DNA of 64,000 nt. It comes from FEN-1297 sp963843605. GTDB lineage: Bacteria; Bacteroidota; Ignavibacteria; Ignavibacteriales; Ignavibacteriaceae. Of this stretch, positions 19,308-28,312 are shown piece by piece (the first letter of the stretch is position 1; every line of letters starts with the position of its first letter). The translations under genes were made by a program, and so were the position numbers. The stretch is from contig CAWJLA010000008.1 of NCBI GenBank assembly GCA_963843605.1, positions 434,001 through 498,000 on the forward strand, given 5' to 3'. The notes below the pieces were generated by a model. It was not told the origin of the DNA. It searched no databases and saw only the letters and a list, made by a program, of their open reading frames with translations.

Positions 19308-20165
19308 ATGCCGAATTTTTTTCAGGTCTTGATTCTTGCATTGGTTCAAGGCGCATGTGAACTGCTGCCGGTATCCAGTTCCGCGCACGTAATCATAATG
19401 GAAAAATTAATGGGGCTGCATCCTTCTGCACCAGAAATGACCATGGTACTTGTTATGTTGCATACCGGAACCATGTTCGCTGTTATTGTTTATTTCTGGA
19501 AGGGCTGGAAACGCGATTATTTTTCTTCCGCCGGAAAGCTTCGCGATTTTGCTATCCAGATTATTATTGCAACTGTTTTCACCGGTATAGTCGGACTGGG
19601 CTTAAAAGAAATAATAGAGAAAGTATTTATGCGCAACATTCCAAATGCGCAAATAGAGGATTTATTTTCCAATTTGCCGCTAATAGCTACTGCGCTTGCG
19701 GCTGTGGGTGTGATGATTATTTATGCCGGCCTTCATGAAAAAAAACCTAAGCATAATGACGAAATAAAAGCGCAGCACTCCATATGGATAGGTATTGTTC
19801 AGGGTATATGCCTGCCGTTTCGCGGCTTTTCACGTTCAGGTTCCACTATATCTACCGGACTATTGTTCGGTCTGCCCAAGCAGAAGGTAGAGGAATTCAG
19901 TTTTGCGCTGGCCGTAGTTTTAACACCTGCGGTGGTTGCCAAAGAGGCTTACCGCTTACTGAAGGACCACTCATTAAACAGTCATGGCTCAACTTTGCAT
20001 CTTTTCGTTCCCGGAATTGCCGGTATGATATTCAGCTTCCTTGCGGGACTACTTGCTTTGAAATTACTCTCCCGCTGGCTCGAAGGCGGACGCTGGCAAT
20101 GGTTCGGGTACTATTGCCTGGCAGCTTCTATCGGCGTAATGTTTTTTTACTTCAAATTATCTTAA
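19308..20165 (+). CDS. uppP: Undecaprenyl-diphosphatase UppP/BacA
   Basis: A 285-residue polytopic membrane enzyme that recycles undecaprenyl pyrophosphate to the monophosphate carrier for peptidoglycan and surface-polysaccharide synthesis. The (E/Q)xxxE motif lies in QGACELLPVSSSAHV (residues about 15-29), and the PGxSRSG-type motif is present as FRGFSRSGSTISTG. At least seven hydrophobic segments are visible. The FRGFSRSG form and an extended loop around residue 110-120 mark it as a divergent branch. Start ATG 19308 follows CGAAGGA. Loss can be compensated by PAP2-type enzymes, so it need not be the only one. Confidence 0.9.
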   Translation: MPNFFQVLILALVQGACELLPVSSSAHVIIMEKLMGLHPSAPEMTMVLVMLHTGTMFAVIVYFWKGWKRDYFSSAGKLRDFAIQIIIATVFTGIVGLGLKEIIEKVFMRNIPNAQIEDLFSNLPLIATALAAVGVMIIYAGLHEKKPKHNDEIKAQHSIWIGIVQGICLPFRGFSRSGSTISTGLLFGLPKQKVEEFSFALAVVLTPAVVAKEAYRLLKDHSLNSHGSTLHLFVPGIAGMIFSFLAGLLALKLLSRWLEGGRWQWFGYYCLAASIGVMFFYFKLS

Positions 20166-20238
20166 ACTTTTTATTATTCCGTTTTCATTTAAAAAGGATT
20201 ATAAGTAATTTCAATCAATTCCTTCGAGCAATTAAAAT

Positions 20239-21111
20239 ATGAAATCACGCAATAGACATTTACTGCCTGAAGATGAATTTAAAGATCTCGGTTTCGGCAC
20301 AAAGGCATCTAGCCAGAAAAAGAGACTGCTTAACAGTGACGGAAGCTTCAATGTAGAACGACGCGGACTTCCGCTAAAACAATCACTTAGTTTCTATCAC
20401 TCGCTCCTGAATATTTCCTGGCCAAAGTTTCACCTGATAGTTTTTACGGCTTATATAATCATTAATCTGATTTTCGCATCCGTTTATATGCTGATAGGAG
20501 TTCAGCATTTGAACGGAATAGTCGGAAAAACATTAATAGAAAATTATTGGGAATCGTTCTTATTCAGCGTACAGACATTTACAACGGTCGGATACGGAGG
20601 CATCAGTCCGGCCGGATTCCTAGCGGGCGCCGTTTCCGCAATTGAATCACTGGTAGGATTAATGGGATTCGCGCTTGCCACCGGTCTAGTTTACGGAAGA
20701 TTTTCGCGGCCGATAGCTAAGATCATTTACAGCAAAAATGCCATAATTGCACCGTACAGAGACAATACTGCATTTGAGTTCAGGATTGCGAACGCCAGGA
20801 AAAACCAGTTGATCGAAGTTAATATTCAGGTTATGTTATCAATGAAAGAATCCGATGGCGATAAAAAAGGGAGGCGGTTTTACGAATTAAAGCTTGAAAG
20901 ACAAAAAGTAAATTTCTTTGCTTTGAGCTGGACCGTTGTTCATCCGATAAATGATGACAGCCCGTTGAACGGATTTACCGAAAAAGATTTAATTGAATCC
21001 GATGCTGAATTTCTGATTCTACTAAAAGCTTTTGATGATACTTTTTCTCAGACCGTTCATTCGAGAGCCTCATATAAATATGATGAAGTAATCTGGGGAG
21101 CCAGGTTTTAA
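20239..21111 (+). CDS. Inward-rectifier (KirBac-type) potassium channel
   Basis: A 290-residue channel subunit. A basic N-terminal slide region (DGSFNVERRG) leads into TM1 (HLIVFTAYIIINLIFASVYML), a pore helix with the selectivity filter QTFTTVGYGGISP, and TM2 (GAVSAIESLVGLMGFALATGLVYGRFSRP). The cytoplasmic Kir immunoglobulin-like domain follows (AFEFRIANARKNQLIEVNIQV ... ELKLERQKVNFFALSWTVVHPI ... YKYDEVIWGARF). It should form a tetrameric inner-membrane K+ channel gated by lipids or ligand at the cytoplasmic domain. It lies 73 bases after uppP on the same strand and may be co-transcribed with it. Confidence 0.92.
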   Translation: MKSRNRHLLPEDEFKDLGFGTKASSQKKRLLNSDGSFNVERRGLPLKQSLSFYHSLLNISWPKFHLIVFTAYIIINLIFASVYMLIGVQHLNGIVGKTLIENYWESFLFSVQTFTTVGYGGISPAGFLAGAVSAIESLVGLMGFALATGLVYGRFSRPIAKIIYSKNAIIAPYRDNTAFEFRIANARKNQLIEVNIQVMLSMKESDGDKKGRRFYELKLERQKVNFFALSWTVVHPINDDSPLNGFTEKDLIESDAEFLILLKAFDDTFSQTVHSRASYKYDEVIWGARF

Positions 21112-21625
21112 AAGCATATTCGTAGATTCGGAACAGGAAATTACAATTATAGATTTAGGCAGGATCCATGATATCCAGAAAGATTGAAAATATATAATTG
21201 CATACCCGCAAATTGTTGCTTTTCTAAATAACCTACTTATTATTTTCAATCATGCAGTTTAATTAGTTTTAATATTTCAATAAACAGCAGGCAGTTTGCA
21301 CCGCGTTGGTTATGCTACTGAGAACTGATTTTTCTCCGACAATCAGAAAAACTGCTGTTTGTTTTTTATTAGTAAATAGCTCTAATAATTACCGGATTTA
21401 AGGTGAATAAACTTCGAATCAAAGCAATCCGTTTATCGTTGCGCTTCAACATTCAAACAAATAAAATTAATTGTTTGATTTATTTTACAGAAAAATTAAA
21501 TTGTCCGCTTCCTGCAGTCAGGCGTTTTGATAATTTGTATCATAAAAACAACTATCTATTTACGATGATTCATTTTTAATTAAACACATTACTCCTTATT
21601 AAAAATAAATTATAAAGGAGGACTG
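21112..21625. other. Spacer containing a structured, T-tract-ended segment
   Basis: There is no open frame of note. At 21282-21370, AAACAGCAG pairs with CTGCTGTTT (9 bases, about 60-base loop). Inside are CTGATT/AATCAG and an alternative GCAGTTT/AAACTGC pairing, and the segment ends in GTTTTTTATT. This could be a terminator for the channel transcript or the 3' end of a small RNA. The remaining sequence is plain AT-rich spacer; AAAGGAGG precedes the next start. Confidence 0.4.
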
Positions 21626-23460
21626 ATGAACATTTCCGGATCTAATATTTTCAAGTCGGGAATCACTTTTCTTATTTCCGCATTTCTGATTTTATCATGC
21701 ACTGCTTCGGCACAAAACAATAACGGAGGACCAAACATGAACAACGGCTGGGCCCATTTAAAATATGCCGTCTTTTTTACACACAATGATGTTGAAAAGC
21801 TTTTGGCAGACCCGGTTCAATTCAAAAAAACCATGGAATATTTTGCACCGGTAAAACCGGACAGGGTTTATCTTGAAAGTAACAGCGGGGATGAAGTTAA
21901 TGTCCCGATGCTCAAAACCGTTGCTGCACGTTTTAGGGAAATGGGAATAAAAGTTTCCGGCGCGATGGTGCCTGTATCGCCTCACGGCGGACCTTCAACT
22001 TATAATAATCCGGGTGATGTGTCTTCGCTTCAAAAAAGGATGGAAGCCCTGGCACAGGTATTCGACAGTATTATTCTGGATGACTGGCTTTTTACTACAG
22101 CAACTGACTTGAAGAGCGTTGAAGACAGGGGCAGCATGAGCTGGGCGGATTACCGGACAAGATTGATTCTTCAACAGTCAAAAAAATATATAATTGATCC
22201 GGCCAGAAAGATAAATCCCAATGTAAAAGTTATTATAAAATATCCGAACTGGTACGAAGGGCATAGACAGAACGGTTACGACGTTTATAATGAAACTAAT
22301 CTTTACGATGAAATGGCCGTCGGTATAGAAACCCGCGATCCGCTAAGACAGGATCAGCACATACCGGTTTACAGCGGATATATTTTCCAGAAATGGTTCT
22401 CAAGCGTTAATCCCTCGAAGTGGATAGGATCCTGGCTGGACAATTACGGAATGAAGGAGAATATGATTTATATGTTGCACAGTTATGGCAGGCCGTACTC
22501 GCAAGATCACCCGAGATCATTCTATGGTGTGCGGGTCAGTTATACCCTCCGAATCCTTCTAGTGACGTTTATCCTCACTTCAAAGAAATGCTTCCGGAAT
22601 TAGATATGGTAGCAGGTATGCTGAAAGGTCCCTCACGCGGTGTTCCGATCTATCTTCCTTACGGTTCTACCGGTGAGTATAATATTTTCGGATACCTCGG
22701 CGAAGCAGGAATACCGTTAACGCCCGTAGCTGAATTTCCGGCTGAAAGCGATAATGCAATATTTACACTTCATTCCCTTCAGGATTCAAATCTTGCGGAC
22801 GAGATGCTTGCAAGACTACGCAACGGACATAATGTTTTTATGACCTGGGGGCTCTGGAAAAAACTCCAAAATACCGAATTTAAAAATACACTCAGCCTGG
22901 TGGATTACGGCGGCACGGTTACTTCGTCGGAATTCCGCATAAGAGAAGGCTGGAATGAACATATAGTTAAGTCCGATAAACCGATTACGTTTTCACGAAT
23001 TGAAACTACTACCTGGCCTTATGTAAAAGATGTTGCCGTCGTTAAGCCTGATTATGACTACGGCGTTCTTCTTGACGCTAAATATATGAACGGAACTATC
23101 TACGTTCTGAATTTGCCGGACGACAGCAACGATCTCCTCCACCTACCTGCAGATGCACTTGAAATGATACGCAGAGCCTTTAATAAAGAACTCGGCTTTA
23201 CTCTTCATGGACCCGGAAATGTTGCGATGTATCCGTTCGGCGACAAACAGTATGTGCTATTTAACATGGGGCAAGAAGAAGCCCCGCTTTCTTTAAGATT
23301 CACAAAAGAAATGCCTGAAGTCGGCTGGCAGGAACTTGTGCACGGCAAACAACTTATCGTAAAGGTTGATAACTCCCTTCAGAAGAACGGAGGACCCGTA
23401 ATTACGAATGTAGCATTCAGTCTTGAGGCTTTTCAAATTGCAATTATTCAAGCACCCTGA
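21626..23460 (+). pseudogene. Secreted uncharacterised (TIM-barrel-like) protein, one frameshift
   Basis: Two frames (21626 to about 22460, and about 22460-23460) encode one protein of about 611 residues. An N-terminal signal with a possible lipobox (FLILSCTASAQ) leads to a domain resembling TIM-barrel hydrolases (PDRVYLES, GIKVSGAMVPVS, DSIILDDW, NPNVKVIIKYPNWY, WIGSWLDNYG). The second frame continues with a helix QLWQAVLARSPEIILWCAGQL and ends in a beta domain (LHGPGNVAMYPFGDKQYVLFNMG). A one-base change near GAGAATATG (22455-22465) breaks it. Conserved acidic residues in DDW and the W-rich strands would suit a glycoside hydrolase, but I recognise no family. ATG 21626 has a strong AAAGGAGG site. 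Confidence 0.7.
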
Positions 23461-23505
23461 ACCTCACCCTTAATCCCTCTCCTTGGAAAGGAGAGGGAAA
23501 TAGGG
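23460..23505. repeat. 46-base hairpin repeat, left copy
   Basis: The copy begins AACCTCACCCTTAATCCCTC and contains a perfect 10-base inverted repeat CCCTCTCCTT / AAGGAGAGGG around a three-base loop (GGA). It is a direct repeat of 23903-23948 with one mismatch, in the loop. It starts at the last base of the preceding stop codon. Confidence 0.85.
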
Positions 23506-23530
23506 AGAGGTGAAGTTTTAAGGGGAGAAA

Positions 23531-23929
23531 ATGACAAAACACTTTAACAAAACTTTTTTAAAAGAGAGACGAAGATATTTAAGAAAAAATCAAACTGAAG
23601 GAGAAAATATTTTATGGCAATATCTTCGTAAGAGAAAGACTTTAGGATGTAAATTTAGGAGACAATATTCTGTTGATAATTATGTAATTGATTTTTATTG
23701 TCCGGAATTAAAGTTCGCAATTGAGTTGGACGGCGAAATTCACAATATACCGGAACAAAGAGAATATGATAAAAAAAGGCAGACAGATATTGAAGTGTAT
23801 AAAATTAAGTTTTTAAGAATTACAAACGAAGAATTTCTTAACAATCCTAATAAAACGTTCGAAAAAATTGAAGAGATGATAAACCTATTAAGAAATGAAT
23901 TAAACCTCACCCTTAATCCCTCTCCTTAG
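23531..23929 (+). CDS. DUF559 (PD-(D/E)XK, Vsr-like) nuclease-fold protein
   Basis: A 132-residue DUF559 protein of the Vsr/very-short-patch-repair-like fold. Visible are the basic N-terminal helix (KERRRYLRKNQTEGENILWQYLR), CKFRRQYSVDNYVIDFYCPELKFAIELDGEIH with the expected D ... ExD metal-binding acids (D in VIDFY, E and D in AIELDGEIH), and the QREYDKKRQTDIE helix. It is probably a DNA-binding or cleaving protein, but no substrate is established for the family. The gene is bracketed by two copies of a 46-base hairpin repeat. The right copy overlaps the 3' end, so the last residues NLTLNPSP and the stop codon are repeat-encoded. GGGGAG precedes ATG 23531. Confidence 0.88.
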   Translation: MTKHFNKTFLKERRRYLRKNQTEGENILWQYLRKRKTLGCKFRRQYSVDNYVIDFYCPELKFAIELDGEIHNIPEQREYDKKRQTDIEVYKIKFLRITNEEFLNNPNKTFEKIEEMINLLRNELNLTLNPSP

Positions 23930-23948
23930 AAAGGAGAGGGAAATAGGG
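23903..23948. repeat. 46-base hairpin repeat, right copy
   Basis: Same sequence as 23460-23505 except one loop base (AGA instead of GGA). It overlaps the end of the DUF559 gene and supplies its stop codon. Confidence 0.85.
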
Positions 23949-24354
23949 CGGAGATACAGTAATCGGAAATTCTGCCGGATGTTTCTTCAGCAGCAGGACC
24001 TGTTATAAAAACGCGGACAGCATCATCAATATATCGATTACATGCATCCGATTATCAAGCATGCCGGTTTTAATTATATATTTAGGCAGCGCATAATTTT
24101 CCCATGTTGTCTTATAAAATAAAACTTAAATATGGCCTAGGTACTAAAAAATATAAAATAATTGTGCTCTGCTACACAATGATTAATTCAATTCCAACAC
24201 TTTTTAATTAACGGAATTATTTTTTGATATGAATAACATTGTAAAGTTTCTTTTTATCTATTAAATCGATAAAATTAGAAGTGGAAAATCCGACTTACCT
24301 AAAAAATTGTAATGACTTTATCGGTTTTCTTTTTTTATTCAATACGGGAATATT
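23949..24354. other. AT-rich spacer upstream of ppc
   Basis: About 400 bases with no credible frame and no strong hairpin. It probably contains the ppc promoter; I cannot point to a specific box. Confidence 0.5.
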
Positions 24355-27132
24355 ATGAGCAAAAGATCGTTAAACCTGCTTGAAGATTCGGTTCAGGATG
24401 CACCTTTAAAACGGGATATCAGAGAATTAGGTATTATCCTGGGAAATGTTTTAAAAGAACAGGTTGGCAATAATCTGTATGAAACAGTAGAAAAATTAAG
24501 AGCCTTAACTAAAGAACTGAGAACTGTGTACAGTGATAAGACAAGGCAAGAAATTATTTCATTGATAGATTCGCTTAGTACCGATGAAGCATATAAAGTA
24601 GTGCGGGCTTTTTCCATTTATTTTATTCTTGTTAATGCCGCGGACGAAGTTCACAAAGTAAGAATACAGAGAATTAACGCAATAAATAAAACAAAACCGG
24701 AATGGGGCTCTTTGGAAGAAGCTTTGATCTCTTTAAAAGAGGAAAACATTTCATCAAAAATAATTAGAGAAATCTTAGATAATATAGAAATAATACCTGT
24801 TTTTACCGCCCATCCTACCGAAGCTACCAGACAGACAATTCTAAGAAAAATTTTAAAGATAAGTAATCTGCTTATACAGCGGGAACATGCGCTAAATACG
24901 GAAGAGGAGCTTGAAGAAATAAAACTTCAGCTTCAATCGGAAATTACGTTATTATGGCAGTCAAATGAGATTAGATTTCATAAGGTAACCGTAAACGATG
25001 AAATTCAGCACGGCCTTTTCTTCTTTAAAAACATTCTATACGACCTTATCCCCGGATTCTACCGGAATCTGAATTTGAAATTAAGTAAAGTATTTGATTA
25101 CCGTCAGAGCGCACCGGCTATATTTAGATTCGGTTCTTGGATGGGCGGCGACAGAGACGGCCATCCCTATGTAACCGTTGATATAACCAAGGAGACACTC
25201 AGAAATAATAAAAAACAAATTATAAATCTGTACGAAAGGGACTTGGAGGTTCTATATACTGCTCTGAGTTCTTCTTCCAATATTGTTTCTTCAAGCAAGC
25301 AGCTTATAAAGTCTATTGAAAGAGACCGGAGTATACTAGGCATAACCAAAACGCACAGGATCCAGAGAGATCCGTCGGAAACTTACAGATCTAAGATATT
25401 ATTGATTTCTTTGAAACTGGAAGAGACAATAAAGAATTCGGAACTGGGATACAAGTCGTCGCCGGAATTTATAGACGAGTTATATCTTATCTATAACAGT
25501 CTGATAGAAAACAAAGGAAAAGTTATAGCTGAATCCGTTCTTATGCCGATAATATACAAAGTAAAAACTTTCGGTTTCAGATTTGCTGCTCTTGATATAA
25601 GACAGAATTCTTCTTTGCTTAGAACTGCAGTTGATGAAATATTTTCTTATTCAGAGGTTGCCGATAATTTTACCCGTTTAACCGAAGAAGAAAAAATAAA
25701 TTTAATAACTTCGGAAATCCTTAATACACGGCCATTAAAAAATACATTCAGCAAATTAAGCGATGTTACGAGGCAGGTGATTTCGGAACTGGCGTTAATA
25801 AAATGGGGTAAAGAAAATATTGCTCCGAATGCCTGCGACGATTATATCATCAGTAATTGTTCTTCCGTAAGCGATATACTTCTTGCACTACTTCTTTCCA
25901 AGGAGGCCGGACTGATATCCGTTTATAAAAAGAAAGTACTGGATTCAAATTTTGATATACTTCCGCTTTTTGAAACTATTAAGGATTTACGCGAATCCCA
26001 TATTGTAATGAAAGAACTTTTCGATAATCCGGCTTATTCCATGCACTTAAAACTCCGCAATAAAGTTCAAAAAATAATGATCGGATATTCGGACAGCAAC
26101 AAAGACGGCGGCATTGTTACATCGAATTACGAACTTTATAAGGCGCAAAAAAACCTTACAAAACTTTGCGATGAAAGAGGCATATCCCTTGTGTTGTTTC
26201 ACGGCCGCGGAGGGAGCATCTCGAGAGGCGGCGGACCTGTTTATCCGTCAATAATGGCACAGCCTAAAGGAAGCATCGAAGGAAAAATAAAAATTACCGA
26301 ACAAGGGGAAATGATTTCTTCCAAATACCTGATTCCTGAAATTGCGGGACGAAGTCTTGAATTAATGTCTTCCGCCGTTCTGCTCACTTCAGCCAGAACC
26401 CGTTTGAAAAAAACCGAGGATAAATTCGATGTTTACAGTAAAATATTCGACAGGATTTCGGAAGCTGCTTTTAACGAATACAGGAATCTTCTGAATAATC
26501 CGAATTTTCTAGAGTACTTCAGAAGTGCAACTCCTATTGATATTATCGAGCACATTGAAATCGGTTCAAGACCATCATCCAGAAAAAAAGGTAAAGATAT
26601 TAGAATGCTCAGGGCTATTCCCTGGGTGTTTTCATGGACGCAGAACCGGCAGACAATTTCCGGGTGGTACGGCTTCGGTTCGGCAATAAACAAATGTATT
26701 CTTGAAGAGTATTGTACATGGGAAGATATAAGAAAAATGTATAAGGAATGGGATTTTTTCCAGGTGATGGTTTCCAATATAGAGATGGTGCTGTTGAAAA
26801 CTGACATGATTATCGGGAGAGAATACAGCTCTTTATGTACAAACAGCGAAGCAGTAGCCGATATCTTCCGGAATATAAACAACGAATACGAGCTTTCAAG
26901 CAGTACGGTATTAAGCATAACAGGTGAGGAGAACCTTCTGGACGGCGATAAATCGCTTCAAAGATCGTTACTGCTGAGAAATCCTTACATCGATCCCATC
27001 AGTTTCATACAAGTAAAATTTATTAGACTATTCAGAGAAAAGAATATATCAAAGAAGAAAAAAGCCAGACTCTTAGCACTGCTAAGATCAACAGTGAACG
27101 GCATTGCCGCCGGCGTTAGAAATACCGGTTAA
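24355..27132 (+). CDS. ppc: Phosphoenolpyruvate carboxylase
   Basis: A full-length 925-residue PEP carboxylase, which makes oxaloacetate from PEP and bicarbonate to refill the citric-acid cycle. The catalytic His lies in FTAHPTEATRQTILRK (H153). The glycine-rich PEP site is MIGYSDSNKDGG (about residue 577), the catalytic loop FHGRGGSISRGGGP starts at about residue 617, and the protein ends in the invariant RNTG. The gene stands alone, with a hairpin at 27156-27184 shared with the convergent gene. No motif is missing. Confidence 0.97.
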   Translation: MSKRSLNLLEDSVQDAPLKRDIRELGIILGNVLKEQVGNNLYETVEKLRALTKELRTVYSDKTRQEIISLIDSLSTDEAYKVVRAFSIYFILVNAADEVHKVRIQRINAINKTKPEWGSLEEALISLKEENISSKIIREILDNIEIIPVFTAHPTEATRQTILRKILKISNLLIQREHALNTEEELEEIKLQLQSEITLLWQSNEIRFHKVTVNDEIQHGLFFFKNILYDLIPGFYRNLNLKLSKVFDYRQSAPAIFRFGSWMGGDRDGHPYVTVDITKETLRNNKKQIINLYERDLEVLYTALSSSSNIVSSSKQLIKSIERDRSILGITKTHRIQRDPSETYRSKILLISLKLEETIKNSELGYKSSPEFIDELYLIYNSLIENKGKVIAESVLMPIIYKVKTFGFRFAALDIRQNSSLLRTAVDEIFSYSEVADNFTRLTEEEKINLITSEILNTRPLKNTFSKLSDVTRQVISELALIKWGKENIAPNACDDYIISNCSSVSDILLALLLSKEAGLISVYKKKVLDSNFDILPLFETIKDLRESHIVMKELFDNPAYSMHLKLRNKVQKIMIGYSDSNKDGGIVTSNYELYKAQKNLTKLCDERGISLVLFHGRGGSISRGGGPVYPSIMAQPKGSIEGKIKITEQGEMISSKYLIPEIAGRSLELMSSAVLLTSARTRLKKTEDKFDVYSKIFDRISEAAFNEYRNLLNNPNFLEYFRSATPIDIIEHIEIGSRPSSRKKGKDIRMLRAIPWVFSWTQNRQTISGWYGFGSAINKCILEEYCTWEDIRKMYKEWDFFQVMVSNIEMVLLKTDMIIGREYSSLCTNSEAVADIFRNINNEYELSSSTVLSITGEENLLDGDKSLQRSLLLRNPYIDPISFIQVKFIRLFREKNISKKKKARLLALLRSTVNGIAAGVRNTG

Positions 27133-27155
27133 TCCGGGAAGTTTTAAAACACAAA

Positions 27156-27184
27156 GTGCGGTAAACCTATCCGGTTTACCGCAC
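27156..27184. terminator. Bidirectional hairpin between convergent genes
   Basis: A perfect 12-base stem GTGCGGTAAACC / GGTTTACCGCAC with a 5-base loop lies between the ends of ppc (+) and the PorV-like gene (-). The minus-strand flank is T-rich (TTTGTGTTTT), so it fits best as the terminator of the minus-strand operon, and can also serve ppc. Confidence 0.75.
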
Positions 27185-27212
27185 CAAATTTAATACCTAT
27201 CTTACACCTGTC

Positions 27213-28250
27213 TTAGAAACCCATTCTTACGGTAAATGAATTATTAGCCGTAAAATACTTAACAGGAATATAAGCATAATCCAAAGTTATGTTTACGCCG
27301 CTGAAGCTTGCAAAGTTGATTCCGAATCCGGCGGTAAAATTCTGGAAAATATTCGGAGTTTCGGTTGTAGCTTGCGGAGTATAATCGTAACCGCCTCTTA
27401 AATAAATCATATCCTTGAATGAGTATTCCGCACCTATACGGTATTCATCATAAGTAAAGTTATTATTTAAGAAAGAGCCTGAAACTGATAATTTATTATC
27501 TTCATCGATGCTTTTTGCATAGGAAATACCCATTGCGATAGTTGACGGAAGCTCAAATTGTCCGGCACCTACCTGGTAATAAGTTAATCCTCTATTTGCA
27601 CTCGGATCCGTTGCAGTAGTCCATAAACCAGATCCGCCGTATTGCAAAGAGCCGCCGAGGTTTTTAACCGCAACGCCTATAGCAAGATCAGGAACCGAGA
27701 AAAAGTCTCTGTACTGAACACCGAAGTCAAATGACATACCGCTTGTACTTACTCTGGCCCAGCTTTCATTTATAAGATTAGCGTTTACACCGATCGAAAT
27801 ACGATCGGTCAAAGCTTTCGAATAAGTAAAACCGAGAACAAAATAAGTCGGACTGAACACCTCGCCAGTTCCGTCGGGCTGGTCCATTGTAGTAACATTG
27901 ATATTTCCGATGTTGAGATTTCTGAAAGAAATGCCGAGAGTACCGAAACCCAAATTACCGCTTACGGCGAAATAATTCATTGACATATCGGCAATATATT
28001 GTCTGTAAGAAAACATAATATCGGCATCATCCTGAGCCAAATCAAGTCCGGCTGGATTCCAATATATTGCTTCGAGACCCACGGCATTTGCAACCGCAGC
28101 GCCTCCCATCGCAACATATCGGCTACCGATTGGTATCAAGAGTTCCGGCGCCGCAGCGGTTCCTGCTCTATTTTGTCCACTGCCGAATATCTGAGCTGCC
28201 GAACCCAAGAAAATGAATAAAAAGTAGAATAGTCTTTTCAAGTGATTCAT
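27213..28250 (-). CDS. PorV/PorQ-family outer-membrane protein
   Basis: A 345-residue beta-barrel protein with a signal peptide (LKRLFYFLFIFLGSAAQIFG) and the PorV/PorQ opening (LLIPIGSRYVAMGGAAVANAVGLEAIYWNPAGLD, about residues 38-71), then regular amphipathic strands to a terminal Phe. PorV is the T9SS shuttle that carries cargo from the translocon to the attachment complex, and many paralogues in this phylum serve single cargo proteins. It is the last gene of the minus-strand set with the 1300-residue exoprotein, so it may be that protein's dedicated partner. AAATTATG follows a GGAGG site. Confidence 0.85.
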   Translation of the reverse strand: MNHLKRLFYFLFIFLGSAAQIFGSGQNRAGTAAAPELLIPIGSRYVAMGGAAVANAVGLEAIYWNPAGLDLAQDDADIMFSYRQYIADMSMNYFAVSGNLGFGTLGISFRNLNIGNINVTTMDQPDGTGEVFSPTYFVLGFTYSKALTDRISIGVNANLINESWARVSTSGMSFDFGVQYRDFFSVPDLAIGVAVKNLGGSLQYGGSGLWTTATDPSANRGLTYYQVGAGQFELPSTIAMGISYAKSIDEDNKLSVSGSFLNNNFTYDEYRIGAEYSFKDMIYLRGGYDYTPQATTETPNIFQNFTAGFGINFASFSGVNITLDYAYIPVKYFTANNSFTVRMGF

Positions 28251-28279
28251 AATTTCCTCCGGTTTTTAAAAATTGTAAT

Positions 28280-28306
28280 AAGGGTACGGTACAAAACCGT
28301 ACCCTT
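28280..28306 (-). terminator. Intra-operon hairpin
   Basis: An 11-base stem AAGGGTACGGT / ACCGTACCCTT with loop ACAAA lies in the 62-base gap between the exoprotein gene and the PorV-like gene. On the minus strand it is followed by an AT-rich tail (ATTACAATTTTTAAAAA). It probably attenuates readthrough or stabilises the upstream message, lowering PorV-like expression relative to the receptor and exoprotein. Confidence 0.7.
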
Positions 28307-28312
28307 AAATTA

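Noticed and set aside
23460..23948. CRISPR array
   Set aside because: Only two copies 440 bases apart with a coding gene between them; no spacer periodicity.
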